NCBI RefSeq assembly: GCF_009749525.1
Contig: NZ_WOAC01000003.1
Span: 237,391-301,390 of the forward strand
Origin: Mesorhizobium xinjiangense
Lineage (GTDB): Bacteria; Pseudomonadota; Alphaproteobacteria; Rhizobiales; Rhizobiaceae
DNA length: 64,000 bases
Reading direction: 5' to 3'
Shown here: piece after piece, positions 37,207-46,853 of the stretch
How the letters are laid out: every line of letters begins with the position of its first letter
Numbering within the stretch: the stretch's first letter is position 1
Notes under the pieces: generated by a model
What the model was told of the DNA's origin: nothing
Database searches by the model: none
Seen by the model: only the letters and a program-made list of their open reading frames with translations
Position numbers and translations under genes: made by a program

Positions 37207-39450
37207 TCATGCTCGGCGCAGGACAAGCGGCTCGCCGTCACCCGTGCTCCCCGCCGAGCGCGCGCTGACCATGTCAGCGAATGCCTTGGCCGGCATCGCC
37301 CGACCATATCTGTATCCCTGAAAATAGTCGCAGCCGAACGCGTGCAGGAAGGCTTCCTGTTCGGCCGTTCTGACATGCTCGGCCACAGTCGCCAGGCCGA
37401 GGGTACCCGACATGGCCAGGATCGTCTTGACGAGGGTGCGATCGCTTTCGCTTCTCTCGATATCGGAGACAAAGTTTCCGTCGATCTTGACCTCGTCGAA
37501 GGGCAGCGCCTTCAGCCTCGACAGGGAGGAATAGCCGGTGCCGAAATCGTCGAGCGCGAAGCGGATGCCGAGCGCCTTCAACTGCCGCATGCGTCCGGCG
37601 ATCAGGTCGGGATCCTTGGCCATCACATGTTCGGTCAGTTCAAGTGTCAGGCGCGATGGGTCGATGGCGAATTCGTCGATGATGGATCTGAGATCACCGA
37701 CATAATCCGTGGCGGCGAAGGTCTGCACGCTGACATTGAGCGAAAGCCGGAGATTGGCGGTCGCCGGCGACGCCTGCCAGGCGGCGAGCGTGCGCGCGCC
37801 CGTTCGCAGGACTTGCTTGCAGACCGCGGCGATGAGGCCGTTCTGCTCGGCCACCGCGATGAAGCGCTCCGGCGAAATGTCGCCGAGCACCGGATGATGC
37901 CAGCGCAGCAACGCTTCCGCGCCGACGATCTGCCCCGCGCGATCGACCTGCGGTTGGAAGTGAAGCTCCAGGGTGTTTTCGGCTATCGCCTTGCGCAATT
38001 CGCCAAGCAGCGTGAATTGCTCGTTCTCGCCTGCCATCCAGGATGGATCGAACAACGCCATGGCATCCCGGCCGGAGGCCTTGGCCCGATACATGGCGAT
38101 GTCGGCGCGCTTCAACAGCTCGTCGACGCGTACCTCATTCCTGTCGAACAGCACGACACCCAGGCTGGCGGCCGAGGCGTAGTTGATATCGGCGAGTGCG
38201 AACGGAGACCTGAGTGCCGACAGCACCTGGTTGGCGGTAATGATGGCGCGTGAGGCGGCGGTTGCTTCGTCCGGCCCCAGATCCTTCAGAACGACGACGA
38301 ACTCATCGCCGCCCATGCGCGCGACCGTATCGTTCTGCCCCAGACAACGGCGCAGCCGGTCGGCGATCTCGATCAGATACTTGTCGCCCACATCATGGCC
38401 CTTGGTGTCGTTGAGCGACTTGAAATTGTCGAGGTCGATGAAAAACAGCGCGCCGCGGCGACCGGTCTGCACGCATGACGCCAGGGCAGTGGCGATGCGT
38501 TCGCTCAGCAGGCGGCGGTTGGGCAATCGGGTGAGAGGATCATAATAGGCCAGCTTCTCGATCTCCAGCGCCTGGATCTTGCGTGTGGAGATATCGAAGA
38601 GATAGCCGTGTCACGTGATTGCGTCGCCCGACCGCTCCGGCCGCGCGATCATGCGCAGCCAGCGTTCGCGTTCCTGCATGTCCATGATGCGGAATTCGTG
38701 ATCAAGTGGACGAAGCCGGTCCTGCGCGTCACGAACGACGGCCAGAAACCGTCTGCGGTCGTCGGGATGGACGCGGCGCCGAAATCGCTCGGCAGACTCG
38801 ATAATCTCCCGCGTCGGCATGCCGAGCGTTTCGAAGAACCCTTCGCTGAGATAGACCACTTTCGTCCTGCCGCTGGCCTGAACGGTGACCTGAAAGAGGC
38901 CGCCGGGCAGATTTCGCGTCAGCTTCTGGAACTGTTCCTCGAGTTGCAGCCGCTTCATTGTGTCCGAATATTCACGCACCGAGCCTTCATAGTAGAGCGC
39001 CCGGCCGGTCCTGAAATCGCGCACGATCCGGGCCGATTCGATGATCCAGATGCGTTCGCGCGTCTTGTGCCGGTAGATTTCGGAGACGAAGTCCTTCACC
39101 ACGCCGTCGCGCAAGAGCATGTCGCGAAACTGCCCGCAGCGTTCGGGGCGGACGTAGCACTCCGATGCGATGTCGGTAGGGGCGTCAAGCATCTGCTGCT
39201 TGGACTCGTAACCGTTCATGCGGACCAGCGCATCGTTCACGGTCAGAAGCTTGCCGTCGAGCGAGGAACGGTAGATGCCCTCTGACAGATTATCCATCAG
39301 GAGGGTGGCGTTTCGGTGGTCCTCGGCCAGTTTGCGGGCCCGGCGGTTGGCGTGGCACACCGTGCCCAACGCCGTCAGGGTCACCAAGGCTGCGAGGCCG
39401 GGCCAGGCCTGGCCGGCGAGCGTCCCCCAATTGATGATTGTGCCGTCCAT
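37207..39450 (-). pseudogene. PAS-GGDEF-EAL cyclic-di-GMP protein split by one in-frame TGA
   Basis: A 748-codon gene of one continuous frame with a single TGA at 38613-38611 (codon 280). The N-terminal half has a membrane helix (residues 13-33) and two PAS domains. The C-terminal half has GGDEF (ARMGGDEFVVVL, an intact cyclase A-site) and EAL (AEALLRWHHP, DDFGTGYSS). The sequence around the stop is DAIT-stop-HGYLFDISTRK, where PAS domains normally have Trp-His-Gly-Tyr, so a TGG-to-TGA change fits. Without readthrough only a sensor fragment is made; the catalytic part has no obvious start of its own before MPNRRLL inside GGDEF. Confidence 0.88.
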
Positions 39451-39574
39451 CCCGATTGCACCGATCCGTCTGATCGAGGCACGCTAGGTTGGGCTACTTT
39501 CAAAACCGCTAATTGGACCAGCGTATTGCCGGCATGGTTAAGGACGGGTGACGCGACGGCATTTCCTGGGGCTG

Positions 39575-40045
39575 TCAGCCGCGCCAGCGCCGGGCCGATG
39601 CGTCGTCCGTCTCGCGCGCCTCGATCCAGTTCCCCTTGCTGCCGTCCTTCAAATGTTCCTTCTTCCAGAAGGGGGCCCGTGTCTTCAGGAAATCCATGAC
39701 GAAGGCGGCGGCATCGAATGCGGCTTCGCGATGCGTCGAAGCGGTCAGAACGAGCACGATGTTCTCGCCCGGTGTGATGACGCCGAAGCGATGAATGACG
39801 GTCAGATGGGTCAGCGGCCAACGGTCGGTCGCCTGGCGCGCGATGCGCTCGATCTCGGCTTCGGCCATGCCTGGATAATGTTCCAGTTCCAGGGCTGACA
39901 GGCGCCCGCCGTCGTCGCGGCAAATGCCCGAAAAGGTCACCACCGCACCGATGTCGGTGCGGCCGGTCGAGAGCGCGGCGATCTCGGCGGCGATGTCGAA
40001 ATCGCCCTTTTGTATCCTGACCTGGGGCGCGGCTGGCCGGCTCAC
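39575..40045 (-). CDS. moaE: Molybdopterin synthase large subunit
   Basis: MoaE dimer sites transfer sulfur from thiocarboxylated MoaD to precursor Z, making molybdopterin. The 156-residue product has GAVVTFSGICRD, LELEHYPGMAE and HRFGVITPGENIVLV. The active-site lysines fall in APFWKKEH near residues 126-133. It lies 3 nt downstream of moaD, so the two subunits are coexpressed. The molybdenum enzyme at 47825-49945 is one possible customer. Confidence 0.96.
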   Translation of the reverse strand: MSRPAAPQVRIQKGDFDIAAEIAALSTGRTDIGAVVTFSGICRDDGGRLSALELEHYPGMAEAEIERIARQATDRWPLTHLTVIHRFGVITPGENIVLVLTASTHREAAFDAAAFVMDFLKTRAPFWKKEHLKDGSKGNWIEARETDDASARRWRG

Positions 40046-40048
40046 GGT

Positions 40049-40300
40049 CTATCCCCCCGTCATCGGCGGAAAGAGCGCGATTTCCGATGCCCCCGAAAGC
40101 GGGGCGTGATGCTCCACATGCTCGTGGTCGATGGCGACCCTGATTGTCTCGGGGTGCTGCAGCGCGGCCTCATAAGTCGCGCCGCGTGTCTGTAGCCACG
40201 AGAGCAGGTCGCCCACCGTGCCGATTTCGGCGGGAAGCGCGATTTCTTCCTCGGCCTTTCCGATGCGCTCGCGCACCCATGCGAAATAGACCAGCTTCAT
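40049..40300 (-). CDS. moaD: Molybdopterin synthase small (sulfur carrier) subunit
   Basis: An 83-residue ubiquitin-like sulfur carrier that ends in the required Gly-Gly (PPMTGG), which is adenylated and thiocarboxylated. It starts MKLVYFAWVRERIGKAEEEI. GGAG lies 7 nt upstream of the ATG at 40300, inside the end of the spacer after pgsA, and decides the start over an ATG five codons earlier that overlaps pgsA. Order pgsA-moaD-moaE is common in Rhizobiales. Confidence 0.96.
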   Translation of the reverse strand: MKLVYFAWVRERIGKAEEEIALPAEIGTVGDLLSWLQTRGATYEAALQHPETIRVAIDHEHVEHHAPLSGASEIALFPPMTGG

Positions 40301-40311
40301 GGCGCGCTCCG

Positions 40312-40902
40312 TCATTCGTCGATGATGTGCTTCAGGCCGGCGCGGAAATAGTCATAGCCCGTATATAGCGTGACGAGCGCCGAGACCCACAGGAGGGTGA
40401 TGCCGATCTCGACCGTGTAGGGAACCAGCTTTTCGCCGGCCGGTCCGACCAGCAGGAAACCGATGGCGAACATCTGGATCGCCGTCTTCCACTTCGCCAG
40501 CCGTGTGACCGGCACGGAGACCTTCAGCTCCGCCAGATATTCGCGCAGGCCCGAGACAAGGATTTCCCGGCACAGGATGATGATGGCGGCCCACAGCGAC
40601 CAGCCGGCGATTGTCCGGTCGGTGTCGGCGGCAAGCAGCAGCAGGCAGGTTGCCACCAGAAGCTTGTCGGCGATCGGGTCGAGCATCTTGCCGATATTGG
40701 ACGTCTGCTGCCAGATGCGCGCCAGGTAGCCGTCGAGATAGTCCGTGATGCTGGCGGCCAGGAAGATGGCGAGCGCCGACCACCGCGCAAAGTCGCTCGA
40801 GCGCAGGCGTCCTTCGAGGAAAAAGCACAGAACGATCAGCGGAACCGCCAGAATCCGCGCGTAAGTCAGCAGGTTCGGGACGTTGAATGCGCGGTTGGCC
40901 AT
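40312..40902 (-). CDS. pgsA: CDP-diacylglycerol-glycerol-3-phosphate 3-phosphatidyltransferase
   Basis: Makes phosphatidylglycerophosphate, the committed step to phosphatidylglycerol and cardiolipin. It is a 196-residue membrane protein with about five helices. The full CDP-alcohol phosphotransferase motif is present: DYLDGYLAR, eight residues, then GKMLDPIAD. It begins MANRAFNVPNLLTYARILAVPLIV, typical for PgsA. It follows uvrC by about 110 nt and precedes moaD. A second enzyme of the same superfamily is at 54055-54612. Confidence 0.95.
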   Translation of the reverse strand: MANRAFNVPNLLTYARILAVPLIVLCFFLEGRLRSSDFARWSALAIFLAASITDYLDGYLARIWQQTSNIGKMLDPIADKLLVATCLLLLAADTDRTIAGWSLWAAIIILCREILVSGLREYLAELKVSVPVTRLAKWKTAIQMFAIGFLLVGPAGEKLVPYTVEIGITLLWVSALVTLYTGYDYFRAGLKHIIDE

Positions 40903-41010
40903 GGTCGAGAGGTTCCTTCGGGACGCTTAAGTCAAATCAGAACCTTGGCCCTCGGGTCAAGCGGACAATGCCCACCCCGGTCCATATGGCGTCTCGGGCT
41001 AAGCCCCGGC

Positions 41011-43023
41011 CTAAGCATTGTCATGGAAATGCTCGTAAATGTGGCGCGCCATGGCCTCCGAGATACCTTCGACCGCTACAAGGTCCTCCACGCCGGCGCG
41101 GCTCACCGCCTTGGCGGTGCCGAAATGATGCAGGAGGGCACGCTTGCGCGCCGGCCCGATGCCATCGATTTCGTCGAGCGGGTTCGTGGTCATCTCCTTC
41201 TTGCGCCGGGCACGGTGCGAGCCGATGGCGAAGCGGTGCGCCTCGTCGCGCAGGCGCTGGACGAAGTAGAGTACCGGATCGCGCGGCGGCAGGGTGAAGG
41301 GCGGCCGGCCCTCCATGAAAAAGCGCTCGCGCCCCGCCTCGCGGTCCATGCCCTTTGCCACGCCGACCGCCGTCACCCACTGGCTGGCGCCGAGCGTGTC
41401 GAGGACCGGGCGCACGGCCGACATCTGCCCCTGGCCGCCGTCGATGAGGATCAGGTCGGGCCAGGCGGGGAAGCGTTCTTCCTCCGCCTCGTCGCCGTTG
41501 CCGTCCGGCGGGCCGTGTTCCTTGAGAAGGCGGCCGAAGCGCCGTTCCATGACCTCGCGCATCATCGCGAAATCATCGCCGGGCGTTATGTCGGCCGAGC
41601 GGATGTTGAACTTTCGGTACTGGCCTTTGACGAAGCCTTCCGGCCCGGCCACGATCATCGCACCGACGGCATTGGTGCCCATTATATGTGAATTGTCGTA
41701 GACCTCGATGCGGCGCGGCGGCCTTTCGAGGCCGAAGGTTTCGGCGAGCCCTTCGAGCAGGCGCGCCTGCGAGGAGGTTTCGGCGAGGCGCCGGCCGAGC
41801 GCCTCGCGGGCATTCTGCACCGCGTGGTCGACAAGGTCCTTCTTTTCGCCGCGCCGCGGCACCGAGATCGTGACCCTGCGGCCGGCCCGCGTCGCCAGCG
41901 CCTCGGTCAGAAGGTCCTGTTCCTCCACCGCATGCGACAGCAGGATCAGGCGCGGGCAGGGCTTGTCGTCGTAGAACTGGGCCAGGAATGCTCCCAGAAC
42001 CTGCGCGGGCTCAAGTGCCGGGTCGGCCTTGGGAAAATAGGCGCGATTGCCCCAGTTCTGGCCGGTGCGGAAGAAGAAGACCTCGATGCAGACCTGGCCG
42101 CCGTCCTGATGGATGGCGAAAACGTCGGCTTCCTCGACCGAGCGCGGGTTGACGCCCTGGTGGCTCTGCACATGGCTGAGCGCGGCGAGACGGTCGCGCA
42201 GCATGGCGGCGCGCTCGAAATCGAGCGTTTCGGCCGCGTCCTGCATGGCGCTCGATATTTCCGACTTCACTTTCCGGCTCTTGCCGGAGAGGAAGTCGCG
42301 CGCCTCCGACACGAGTTCGCCATAGGCGGCCTCGCCGATCTCGCCCGTGCACGGGCCGGAGCAACGCTTGATCTGATAGAGCAGGCAGGGCCTGGTCCGG
42401 CTGTCGAAGACCGAATCGGTGCAGGTGCGCAGAAGGAAGGCGCGCTGCAGCGCATTGATCGTGCGCCCGACCGCGCCGGCCGAGGCGAAGGGACCGAAAT
42501 AGTCGCCCTTGCGCGAGCGTGCGCCGCGATGCTTGAAAATACCCGGCGCCTTGTGATCGCCCGTCAGCAGAATATAGGGAAAGGATTTGTCGTCGCGAAG
42601 CAGGACGTTAAATCGCGGGCGCAAGCGCTTGATAAGATTCGCTTCAAGCAGCAGCGCCTCGATCTCCGTATGGGTGACGACGAATTCCATCGTCGCCGTC
42701 TCGCGGATCATGCGCGCGATACGGTTGGTGTGGCCGCGGCCCTGCGCATAATTGGCGACACGCTTTTTCAGGCTGCGCGCCTTGCCGACATAAAGCACGT
42801 CGCCGGCGGCGTTCATCATGCGATAGACGCCGGGCGCGTTGGGCAGGTGCTTGACGAAGGTGGCGATGACGTCCGGGCCGGTCTTGCCGTCGCGCGCACT
42901 GTCGCCGGCGGCGCCGTCCCACTGGATGTCCAGGGTCCGTGTTGCGCCGGTGGCCGTTGTCCCGGTCTCGGGCGCGGTGTCACCGCTCATGTCGTCGTTC
43001 GGATGTTCGTTGGTCGGGTTCAT
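41011..43023 (-). CDS. uvrC: Excinuclease ABC subunit C
   Basis: Makes both incisions in nucleotide excision repair. It is 670 residues. The GIY-YIG 3'-incision domain starts near residue 60 ([28 protein letters not shown]). The UvrB-binding UVR domain is in the middle, the RNase H-like 5'-incision domain follows ([19 protein letters not shown]), and the C-terminal helix-hairpin-helix pair closes the protein ([20 protein letters not shown]). The first 55 residues are a Thr/Gly/Asp-rich extension. Its ATG overlaps the upstream SDR gene by 4 nt. Confidence 0.97.
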   Translation of the reverse strand: MNPTNEHPNDDMSGDTAPETGTTATGATRTLDIQWDGAAGDSARDGKTGPDVIATFVKHLPNAPGVYRMMNAAGDVLYVGKARSLKKRVANYAQGRGHTNRIARMIRETATMEFVVTHTEIEALLLEANLIKRLRPRFNVLLRDDKSFPYILLTGDHKAPGIFKHRGARSRKGDYFGPFASAGAVGRTINALQRAFLLRTCTDSVFDSRTRPCLLYQIKRCSGPCTGEIGEAAYGELVSEARDFLSGKSRKVKSEISSAMQDAAETLDFERAAMLRDRLAALSHVQSHQGVNPRSVEEADVFAIHQDGGQVCIEVFFFRTGQNWGNRAYFPKADPALEPAQVLGAFLAQFYDDKPCPRLILLSHAVEEQDLLTEALATRAGRRVTISVPRRGEKKDLVDHAVQNAREALGRRLAETSSQARLLEGLAETFGLERPPRRIEVYDNSHIMGTNAVGAMIVAGPEGFVKGQYRKFNIRSADITPGDDFAMMREVMERRFGRLLKEHGPPDGNGDEAEEERFPAWPDLILIDGGQGQMSAVRPVLDTLGASQWVTAVGVAKGMDREAGRERFFMEGRPPFTLPPRDPVLYFVQRLRDEAHRFAIGSHRARRKKEMTTNPLDEIDGIGPARKRALLHHFGTAKAVSRAGVEDLVAVEGISEAMARHIYEHFHDNA

Positions 43024-43784
43024 TCACGTATGCCTGCAACATCGGCGGTCTGCCATGCAAGATGCTGTCCGCCGTCGAGGGCGACCATCTGCCCCGTCAG
43101 CGAGGGCGTGTCCCAGAAATAGCGTATCGTGCGGCCGAATTCTGTCAGCATGGGGCTCTTGCGCAACGGCAAGGCGGAAATCTGCGCGGCGAAGTCGTCT
43201 GCGTCCTGGCGGGTGTTGGCAAGCGTCGGCCCGGGGCCGATCGCGTTGACGCGCAGGCGCGGGGCGTGTGCCTGGGCCAGTGTCCGCGTCGCGGTCCAAA
43301 GCGCCGATTTCGACAGCGTGTAGGAAAAGAATTGCGGGGTGAGCTTCCAGACCCGCTGGTCGATGATGTTGACCACGAGCCCGTCAGCAGCGTCCGGCAG
43401 TTGCCGGGCCAGCGCCGCGGTGAGCGCGACAGGCGCCTTGACATGCAGGGCGAAATGGCGGTCCCACAGTGTCCAGTCCGGCGTCAGCGCATTGTCGTCC
43501 TCGAATACCGAGGCGTTGTTGACCAGGAGCCGCACGGGTCCGAGTGCTGCGCCCGCGCGCTCGACGAGATCGGCGCAGGCACCGGTGTCTTCGAGGTCGG
43601 CGGCAAGCACAGCGCATCGTCCGCCCTCGGCCTCCACAGCGGCGACCACGTCCCCGGCCTCGGCGAGCGAGCCGTGGCAGTGCACCGCCACGGCAAAACC
43701 GTTGCGTACCAGGTCGCGCACGATGGCTGCTCCGATTCGTCTGGCGCCGCCCGTCACCAGAGCGACTGCTTCAATGTCGGCCAT
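43020..43784 (-). CDS. SDR family oxidoreductase next to uvrC
   Basis: A 254-residue short-chain dehydrogenase. TGGARRIG (10-17) is the cofactor loop; an arginine after GGA favours NADPH. NNAS replaces NNAG, and the active site is YTLSK. The form TGGARRIG with NNAS is seen in pteridine/dihydromonapterin reductase-like SDRs (FolM/PTR1), so that activity is a reasonable guess. The start at 43784 was chosen over an ATG 29 codons upstream. It is coupled to uvrC by a 4 nt overlap, a pairing found in other Rhizobiales. Confidence 0.87.
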   Translation of the reverse strand: MADIEAVALVTGGARRIGAAIVRDLVRNGFAVAVHCHGSLAEAGDVVAAVEAEGGRCAVLAADLEDTGACADLVERAGAALGPVRLLVNNASVFEDDNALTPDWTLWDRHFALHVKAPVALTAALARQLPDAADGLVVNIIDQRVWKLTPQFFSYTLSKSALWTATRTLAQAHAPRLRVNAIGPGPTLANTRQDADDFAAQISALPLRKSPMLTEFGRTIRYFWDTPSLTGQMVALDGGQHLAWQTADVAGIRE

Positions 43785-44210
43785 TGCAGATCCCGAAAAT
43801 GCTTTTGTCCGACCCGCGCCGGGCGCGGGCATTAACCTGGCAGACATATATGTGGCGAAGTCGAGATGCAAAAGCGCCGCCGGTGACGCGCTGCAGCAAT
43901 CCTGTCATTTGCGTGGCGTTTGCCCGCCGAAGCTTGCTTGGAAAAAAATGAAATGAGTCCAGCGGTTTCGCGGCCGAACGGTGCGGTCGCGGAAGAAGTT
44001 GGAGAGCCACGGCCGGGCCGCCTGTTGCAGATCGGTCACGTCATCTTTCTGCCATTTCCATGCCGGGCAATCACCCATTTTCAGGTCCGGTGACGCCGCA
44101 ATTGCGCACCACATTCGCCCCATCCGAAAACGGTCGTCACTCCCGCGGCCGGTCGGAGCGTTCAAGTATGAGAGCCTCATAGCTCTCGTGATTGGCTAAG
44201 GAGCATTTGT
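43785..44210. other. 426 nt gap between the SDR and outer-membrane protein genes
   Basis: Divergent promoter region. Short open frames are present but none has a ribosome site, coding character or family resemblance. Close to the plus-strand gene there is a 6 bp hairpin GAGAGC/GCTCTC (44170-44187), then AAGGAG (44198-44203) 7 nt before the ATG. The hairpin could affect translation or mRNA life. No terminator, tRNA or repeat was seen. Confidence 0.5.
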
Positions 44211-44876
44211 ATGAGAGCCAAGAATAATCTCGCACGGCCTGCGGCCGCAGCGTTTGGCATTGCAGCCCTGTTCGGTGTCGGACAGGCCTTTGCCGCCGAT
44301 GCCATCGTCGAACAGCCGCCGGCACCGTCACCGCTTCCCGTCGAGCAGGTCCCGGTCGCATCCTGGGCCGGCCCCTATGCCGGTATCCAGCTCGGCTACG
44401 GCTTCAGCGGCAAGGATGAAGGCGATGTCGGCGACATCGATACCGACGGCTTTGTCGGCGGCGGCTTTGCCGGCTGGCAGGGACAGAGCGGCATGCTGGT
44501 CTACGGCGTCGAAGGCGATGTCGGCTATAACGGCATGGACGGTGAAGACCGCGGCTTCTCGTCGGAGAAAGGCATCGATGGTTCGTTGCGCGCGCGCATC
44601 GGCATGGCCGTGTCCGACAACGTGCTGATCTACGGCACGGCGGGCGGTGCGGCGACCCGCATGGAAGTCAAGGATCCGATCATGTCGGATACCAACACCA
44701 TGCTGGGCTACACCGTGGGCGCCGGCACCGACATCAAGCTCACCGAGCAGGTCTTCGCACGCGGCGAATACCGCTACACCGACTACGGCTCGGAGGACTT
44801 CAATACGTCGCTCGGCACGCAGTCGTTCGACTCCAAGGAGAACAAGGTTCTCTTCGGCGTCGGTATGCGCTTCTGA
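44211..44876 (+). CDS. Outer-membrane beta-barrel protein, Omp25/31 type
   Basis: A 221-residue porin-like barrel of the family that includes Brucella Omp25/Omp31 and rhizobial RopB. A signal peptide ends near FAADA (residues 25-31). The mature part has WAGPYAGIQLGYGFSG, repeated aromatic-alternating strands, a YGVEGDVGYNG segment and the terminal phenylalanine (VLFGVGMRF) needed for barrel assembly. Expected to be an abundant structural protein. It is flanked by a strong ribosome site and an intrinsic terminator, so it is a single-gene unit. Confidence 0.93.
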   Translation: MRAKNNLARPAAAAFGIAALFGVGQAFAADAIVEQPPAPSPLPVEQVPVASWAGPYAGIQLGYGFSGKDEGDVGDIDTDGFVGGGFAGWQGQSGMLVYGVEGDVGYNGMDGEDRGFSSEKGIDGSLRARIGMAVSDNVLIYGTAGGAATRMEVKDPIMSDTNTMLGYTVGAGTDIKLTEQVFARGEYRYTDYGSEDFNTSLGTQSFDSKENKVLFGVGMRF

Positions 44877-44902
44877 TTTCAGAGCCGTTTACCGCGATCA
44901 AC

Positions 44903-44932
44903 AAAGGCCGGGGCGTCGCGCCCGGCCTTTTT
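44903..44932 (+). terminator. Rho-independent terminator after the outer-membrane protein
   Basis: A 7 bp stem GGCCGGG/CCCGGCC, extended by three A-T pairs, with an 8 nt loop and a run of five T. It lies 26 nt past the stop. Confidence 0.93.
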
Positions 44933-44965
44933 CGTTGGCCGCTGCAGCGGACACAACTGTTCCGA

Positions 44966-45562
44966 CTATTGCGGCACCAGCGCGGCGATTTCGGGAAAGC
45001 GCTCGTCAAAACGCCTGGCCCAGCGCGTGAGCTTGGAGCGCCGGCGCTCCCATTGTCCGGCAAAGCGCAGTTCGAGATAACCCAGCACTGCCCTGAGCGC
45101 GATCTGGCCGCCATCCGGTTTCTTGCCGAGCCGCGGCAGGTTTGCGTTGAGGTAGTCGAGCGCCCGCTCGGCCTTCGCCCACTGCTTGTCGAGCCAGGGC
45201 TGATGCTGCTTTTCCGGCGGGTGGAAGCGCCGCTCGTAGACATGGGCCAGAAGGCAATCGGCCAGCCCGTCGGCGAGCGCCTCCAGCCGTTCCGCCTCGA
45301 GCCGCTTCTTCGCGTTGCGCGGAAAAAGGGCGTTCTTCGATTCGCGATTGAGGTGCTGCATGATCGTCCGGCTGTCGAAAAGCGCCTGACCGTCATCGAT
45401 CACCCATGTCGGTATCTTGCCGAGCGGGTTGGCGTCGATCAGCAGCGCCGGTTCGGCATTGGTGTCGACCGTCACCGCCTCGAAGGGGATGCCGGCCCAT
45501 GTGGCGGCCATGCGCACCTTGGCGCTGTAGGGAGAGGGAGGTGCATAAAGCAGCTTGTCCAT
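44966..45562 (-). CDS. Glutathione S-transferase family protein
   Basis: A 198-residue GST-fold protein. The N-domain begins MDKLLYAPPSPYSAKVRMAATWAGIPFEAV, with PLGKIPTWV (cis-proline) and DSRTIMQHL for glutathione binding. The C-domain has the PEKQHQPWLDKQWAKAERALDYL helices. It is most like the uncharacterised YfcF/GstB-type bacterial GSTs; no substrate is implied. It is 56 nt downstream of the RNase T2 gene on the same strand. Confidence 0.9.
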   Translation of the reverse strand: MDKLLYAPPSPYSAKVRMAATWAGIPFEAVTVDTNAEPALLIDANPLGKIPTWVIDDGQALFDSRTIMQHLNRESKNALFPRNAKKRLEAERLEALADGLADCLLAHVYERRFHPPEKQHQPWLDKQWAKAERALDYLNANLPRLGKKPDGGQIALRAVLGYLELRFAGQWERRRSKLTRWARRFDERFPEIAALVPQ

Positions 45563-45618
45563 GAGAAATATCCTGGTTGGTGAATGCAGCGGGAAGGAAG
45601 ATGCTCATCTGCGGCCCG

Positions 45619-46317
45619 TCACCCGCCGCGCTGAGGCGGCATGACGGCCTCACGGCGTTTACAGCCGCGCCTGTCCACCTCCTCGCAGGCGCGAAACTGG
45701 AGATCCCTGGTCAGGCAGATGCGCACTTCACGCAGATAGCGCCTGTCGCAGGTCACCGCGATACCGTCGGCATCAAGATCGGGATTGGCCTCGAGGAAGG
45801 CCTGCTCGACCCGCTTCGGCTCGATCGTGCGATAATCGGCGGCATGTCGAAAGTCCTGCGGAATGACGACGGCGTCGTGGGCGGCGCGCAATACGGCGAA
45901 ATACTCTTCGCGCGACAGACCCGCACACGAACCGTGCTTCACCCATTGATGGCGTATCAGCCCGGCCGACGGCATGATCGGCAGCAGGCCCTTGATCTCG
46001 GCCGACGGGACGTCGCGGTCGGCGAGGGCGCAATATTCGGGATAGCCGCGCTCGAATTGCGGCCACAGCCCGTGAACGACGAAGGCATAGGGGCGGCCCG
46101 AGCCGCATTGCTGCCGATTGGCGTCGGCGCCTTCGGCCGCGCAATAGCTGGGCGACCAGGACAGCGACAGGACGTAGAAATCGAAACCCTCGCCGATCGG
46201 CAGCGATCGGCCGGTATCTCCTGCCACAAATGTGTCGCCGGCCTCTTCACAGCCTGCTGCGAGCGTGGCCGACAAAAGCATTCCGACAAGCACTGCCAGG
46301 CGCACACTCGCCCTCAT
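45619..46317 (-). CDS. Ribonuclease T2 family protein
   Basis: A 232-residue exported RNase T2-fold protein. The first 23 residues end in LAAGC, a lipobox, so it may be a lipoprotein rather than a soluble periplasmic enzyme. CAS-I is VHGLWPQ with His82. CAS-II reads HQWVKHGSC with His123 and His128. The glutamate normally found between them (HEW/YEY) is Gln124 here. Six or more cysteines fit the usual disulfides. It sits 12 nt after a small exported protein gene, a likely operon. Whether it is fully active is uncertain because of Gln124. Confidence 0.9.
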   Translation of the reverse strand: MRASVRLAVLVGMLLSATLAAGCEEAGDTFVAGDTGRSLPIGEGFDFYVLSLSWSPSYCAAEGADANRQQCGSGRPYAFVVHGLWPQFERGYPEYCALADRDVPSAEIKGLLPIMPSAGLIRHQWVKHGSCAGLSREEYFAVLRAAHDAVVIPQDFRHAADYRTIEPKRVEQAFLEANPDLDADGIAVTCDRRYLREVRICLTRDLQFRACEEVDRRGCKRREAVMPPQRGG

Positions 46318-46329
46318 GCAGTCAAGGGC

Positions 46330-46779
46330 CTAATGAAGAACCCGGCAAAGGCCGTTATAGACAAACCAGCGATCGAATCCGGCGACGCAGAATTCGACAT
46401 TGTCGCCGATCGAGGCAAAGCCCTGGCCCTCTTCGACGAGATACCAGATGTTGCGGCCGCGTCCGTCGGACATGAGTGCCGTCGCACCGCAATAGGTGCG
46501 CCCGATCGGCCGGTCCTCGCCGGCCGGTAGATAGCGGTTCGTGTAGATGCCCTGGAAGTCGCTGATCCCGACATCGGGCAGGTTCGGCACATGGCGCACC
46601 TGATGGCGGAAGCGCTGGCTGATCGCCCGCAGCACCCAGCCCTCGGTGCATGCGCTGGGATAGGTCGCCTGATAGGTTGTTGCTGCCGGCATGTCGGCCG
46701 CCATCGTTGGCAGCGGCGCGGCAGCACTGACGCCGAGAGCGAGCAGAGCGGCGAGGGCGGACGAAAGAAGACGGGTCAT
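46330..46779 (-). CDS. Small exported protein of unknown function
   Basis: Not recognised. The 149-residue product starts with a signal peptide (MTRLLSSALAALLALGVSAA, cleavage likely near MAA-DMPAA). The mature part has three cysteines, in SACTEGWVLRAISQRF, TYCGATAL and EFCVAGFDRW, and a C-terminal one in NGLCRVLH, so two disulfides are possible. HQVRHVPNLPDVGISDF and IGRTYCGATALMSDGRGRNIWYLVEEGQGF look like a conserved globular domain. It lies directly upstream of the RNase T2 gene. Gene reality is supported by signal peptide, length and operon position. Confidence 0.75.
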   Translation of the reverse strand: MTRLLSSALAALLALGVSAAAPLPTMAADMPAATTYQATYPSACTEGWVLRAISQRFRHQVRHVPNLPDVGISDFQGIYTNRYLPAGEDRPIGRTYCGATALMSDGRGRNIWYLVEEGQGFASIGDNVEFCVAGFDRWFVYNGLCRVLH

Positions 46780-46853
46780 GACAGGCCTGTTTACGTTCCG
46801 ATTGTGGCTGATCGCCGTTACGCAGTGCAATGTGCTTGCCGGGGCCGGTCCGG

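Noticed and set aside
43905..44180. 91-codon ORF in the gap upstream of the outer-membrane protein
   Set aside because: Low-quality composition, no ribosome site, no recognisable motif; it overlaps the likely promoter region.
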